Assembly (NCBI GenBank): GCA_002389385.1
Contig: DGOK01000142.1
Span: 1-6,811, forward strand
Length of the DNA: 6,811 bases
Reading direction: 5' to 3'
Source of the DNA: Rhodospirillaceae bacterium UBA4468
Lineage (GTDB): Bacteria > Pseudomonadota > Alphaproteobacteria > Rhodospirillales > Casp-alpha2
The position numbers and the translations under genes are program-made. The notes below the pieces were generated by a model that worked only from the letters and a program-made list of their open reading frames with translations, was not told the origin of the DNA and searched no databases. How positions within the stretch are numbered: position 1 is the first letter of the stretch; each line of letters begins with the position of its first letter. Shown here piece after piece: positions 5,543-6,811 of the stretch.

Positions 5543-6811
5543 GCCCACACGACAGCTTGGCCTTACTAGGTGGAAAGCCCGCCATAAAGGATGCTTTTAA
5601 GCCATATCCATCCATGGGTAAGGCCGAAGAAGATGCTGTGCTGCGTGTTGTGCAATCAGGGTGCCTCTCTGGGTTTTATGGCAGCCCTGGCCCTGAATTT
5701 GGCGGTGGCCCAGAAGTTCGAGGCTTCGAAGACGCGTGGTCTGAAACCTTTGGTGTTAAACATACGATCAGTGTGAACTCAGCCTCAAGCGGCCTCATGG
5801 CGGCAATGGGGGCTATTGGATTAAGCCCCGGTGACGAAGTCATCGTGCCCCCTTGGACAATGTCAGCAACAGCTGCGGCACCGCTTATGTATGGTGGCAT
5901 TCCTGTTTTTGCAGATATTGAACCCGAGACCTATTGCATCGATCCTGATACAGTTCGTAACGCCATCACGCCAAAAACAAAAGCAATACTGGCTGTGAAC
6001 TTATTTGGCCATCCAGCCCGATTATCAGAGCTGCGGAGCATTGCGGATCAGCACGGTATTTTTCTGATTGAAGATAATGCGCAATCCCCTCATGGGACGG
6101 AACATGGTCGCTTTGCTGGCACCATCGGACACATCGGGATTTATAGCCTTAATTTTCATAAGCATATTCATACCGGTGAAGGTGGCATGTGTGTCACCAA
6201 CGATGATGATCTCGCAACACGCCTCAAGCTGATCCGAAATCATGGCGAGAATTGCACCGACATGTTGGATGGCGGCTCGATTACCAACATGGTCGGCATG
6301 AACTTACGCATGACTGAAATGAGTGCGGCTGTTGGCCGTGTGCAACTTCCCGAGATCGAGAAACATGTATCTAATCGCGAAAGCATCGCTGATTGCCTAA
6401 CCGACGGCATTCAAGGCTTAAGCGGATTGACCGCCCCCGCTGTCCGGGACGGTTGCCGACACAACTATTACGTTTGGATGATGCATATCGACGAAGCCGA
6501 ACTCGGCATGAGTCGCGCACTTTTCAGCAACGCTCTCAATGCAGAGGGGTTTCCCCATGGCATTGGATATGTCGCACCGCTCTATCGATTGCCGATGTTC
6601 ACCCAACGGATTGCGATTGGTCGGGACGGCTGGCCTTTTACACTAACAGATCGTTCTTATGAAGATGTTGTTTGCCCTGTCACTGAGGCCATGCACGAAC
6701 ACCACGCCTTTGTGTTTGAACCTTGCGCCTATGATCTGGACGATAATGATATCGATAACTTGATCAATGCAATCCATAAAGTGCATGCCGGACGCGATCA
6801 GTTAAACGCTC
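5539..6811 (+). CDS. DegT/DnrJ/EryC1/StrS-family PLP-dependent sugar aminotransferase (3' partial)
   Basis: The frame from ATG 5539 stays open for 424 codons to the window end, so only a short tail is probably missing. The family transfers an amino group, usually from glutamate, to a keto-sugar or cyclitol using PLP. The opening LLGGKPAIKDAFKPYPSMG is followed by SGFYGSPGPEFGGGPEV (44-60) and VNSASSGLMAAMGAIGLSPGDEV (79-101). Next is PPWTMSATA (104-112), where Trp106 can stack on the PLP ring, then IEDNAQS (177-183), in which Asp179 contacts the pyridine nitrogen. SLNFHKHIHTGEGGM (203-217) carries the Schiff-base Lys208, so all key residues are present. The GGG-E-V and N-F-H-K-H-I features differ from the LegC and PseC aminotransferases that I know, so it is not assigned to the nonulosonate pathways by sequence. 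Context suggests it makes the amino sugar that the acetyltransferase and amidotransferase act upon. The N-terminal start is fixed by the AAAGGA site and the overlap with the preceding stop. Confidence 0.92.
   Translation, partial: MSPHDSLALLGGKPAIKDAFKPYPSMGKAEEDAVLRVVQSGCLSGFYGSPGPEFGGGPEVRGFEDAWSETFGVKHTISVNSASSGLMAAMGAIGLSPGDEVIVPPWTMSATAAAPLMYGGIPVFADIEPETYCIDPDTVRNAITPKTKAILAVNLFGHPARLSELRSIADQHGIFLIEDNAQSPHGTEHGRFAGTIGHIGIYSLNFHKHIHTGEGGMCVTNDDDLATRLKLIRNHGENCTDMLDGGSITNMVGMNLRMTEMSAAVGRVQLPEIEKHVSNRESIADCLTDGIQGLSGLTAPAVRDGCRHNYYVWMMHIDEAELGMSRALFSNALNAEGFPHGIGYVAPLYRLPMFTQRIAIGRDGWPFTLTDRSYEDVVCPVTEAMHEHHAFVFEPCAYDLDDNDIDNLINAIHKVHAGRDQLNA

Overview
The window reads as one continuous plus-strand block of eight genes for making a modified cell-surface sugar, cut off at both ends. 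The protein set (an extended SDR epimerase, a HisH/HisF pair next to a WbpG/PseA-type sugar amidotransferase, a WecD-like acetyltransferase, an SpsF-like cytidylyltransferase and a DegT-type aminotransferase) is what Gram-negative bacteria carry in O-antigen, capsule or flagellin-glycosylation islands. A proteobacterium is likely. I lean towards a marine or aquatic alphaproteobacterium from the general feel of the proteins, but nothing in the window proves this.

Layout: 1-519 is the C-terminal part of an NAD-dependent sugar epimerase/dehydratase. After a 77-base gap with a possible hairpin comes hisH (597-1208), which overlaps hisF (1205-1951). Next is the N-acetyl sugar amidotransferase (1978-3087, GTG start), then a 66-base gap. 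After it come a WecD-like GNAT acetyltransferase (3154-3918), a zinc-ribbon SAM methyltransferase (3931-4821), an SpsF-like nucleotidyltransferase (4835-5542) and a DegT/DnrJ/EryC1/StrS aminotransferase (5539 to the window end, still open). Gaps are short or absent, two junctions are four-base ATGA overlaps, and no clear internal promoter or terminator is visible, so the set is probably one transcript. No tRNA, rRNA, mobile element or CRISPR was seen.

Proposed joint role (inference): the aminotransferase adds an amino group to a keto-sugar and the GNAT protein acylates it. HisH releases ammonia from glutamine, HisF channels it, and the PP-loop amidotransferase uses it to turn an N-acetyl group into an acetamidino group. 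The methyltransferase could decorate the sugar or the amidine, and the SpsF-like enzyme would activate the product, probably as a CMP-sugar. The HisH/HisF pair is therefore unlikely to serve histidine synthesis. In HisF the catalytic aspartate matching Asp11 of the canonical enzyme is replaced by threonine, while the ammonia-gate residues and the second aspartate are kept. That pattern fits an ammonia conduit better than a cyclase. No NeuB-type synthase lies in the window, so whether the end product is a nonulosonic acid (legionaminic or pseudaminic type) or an amidino-hexose cannot be decided here.
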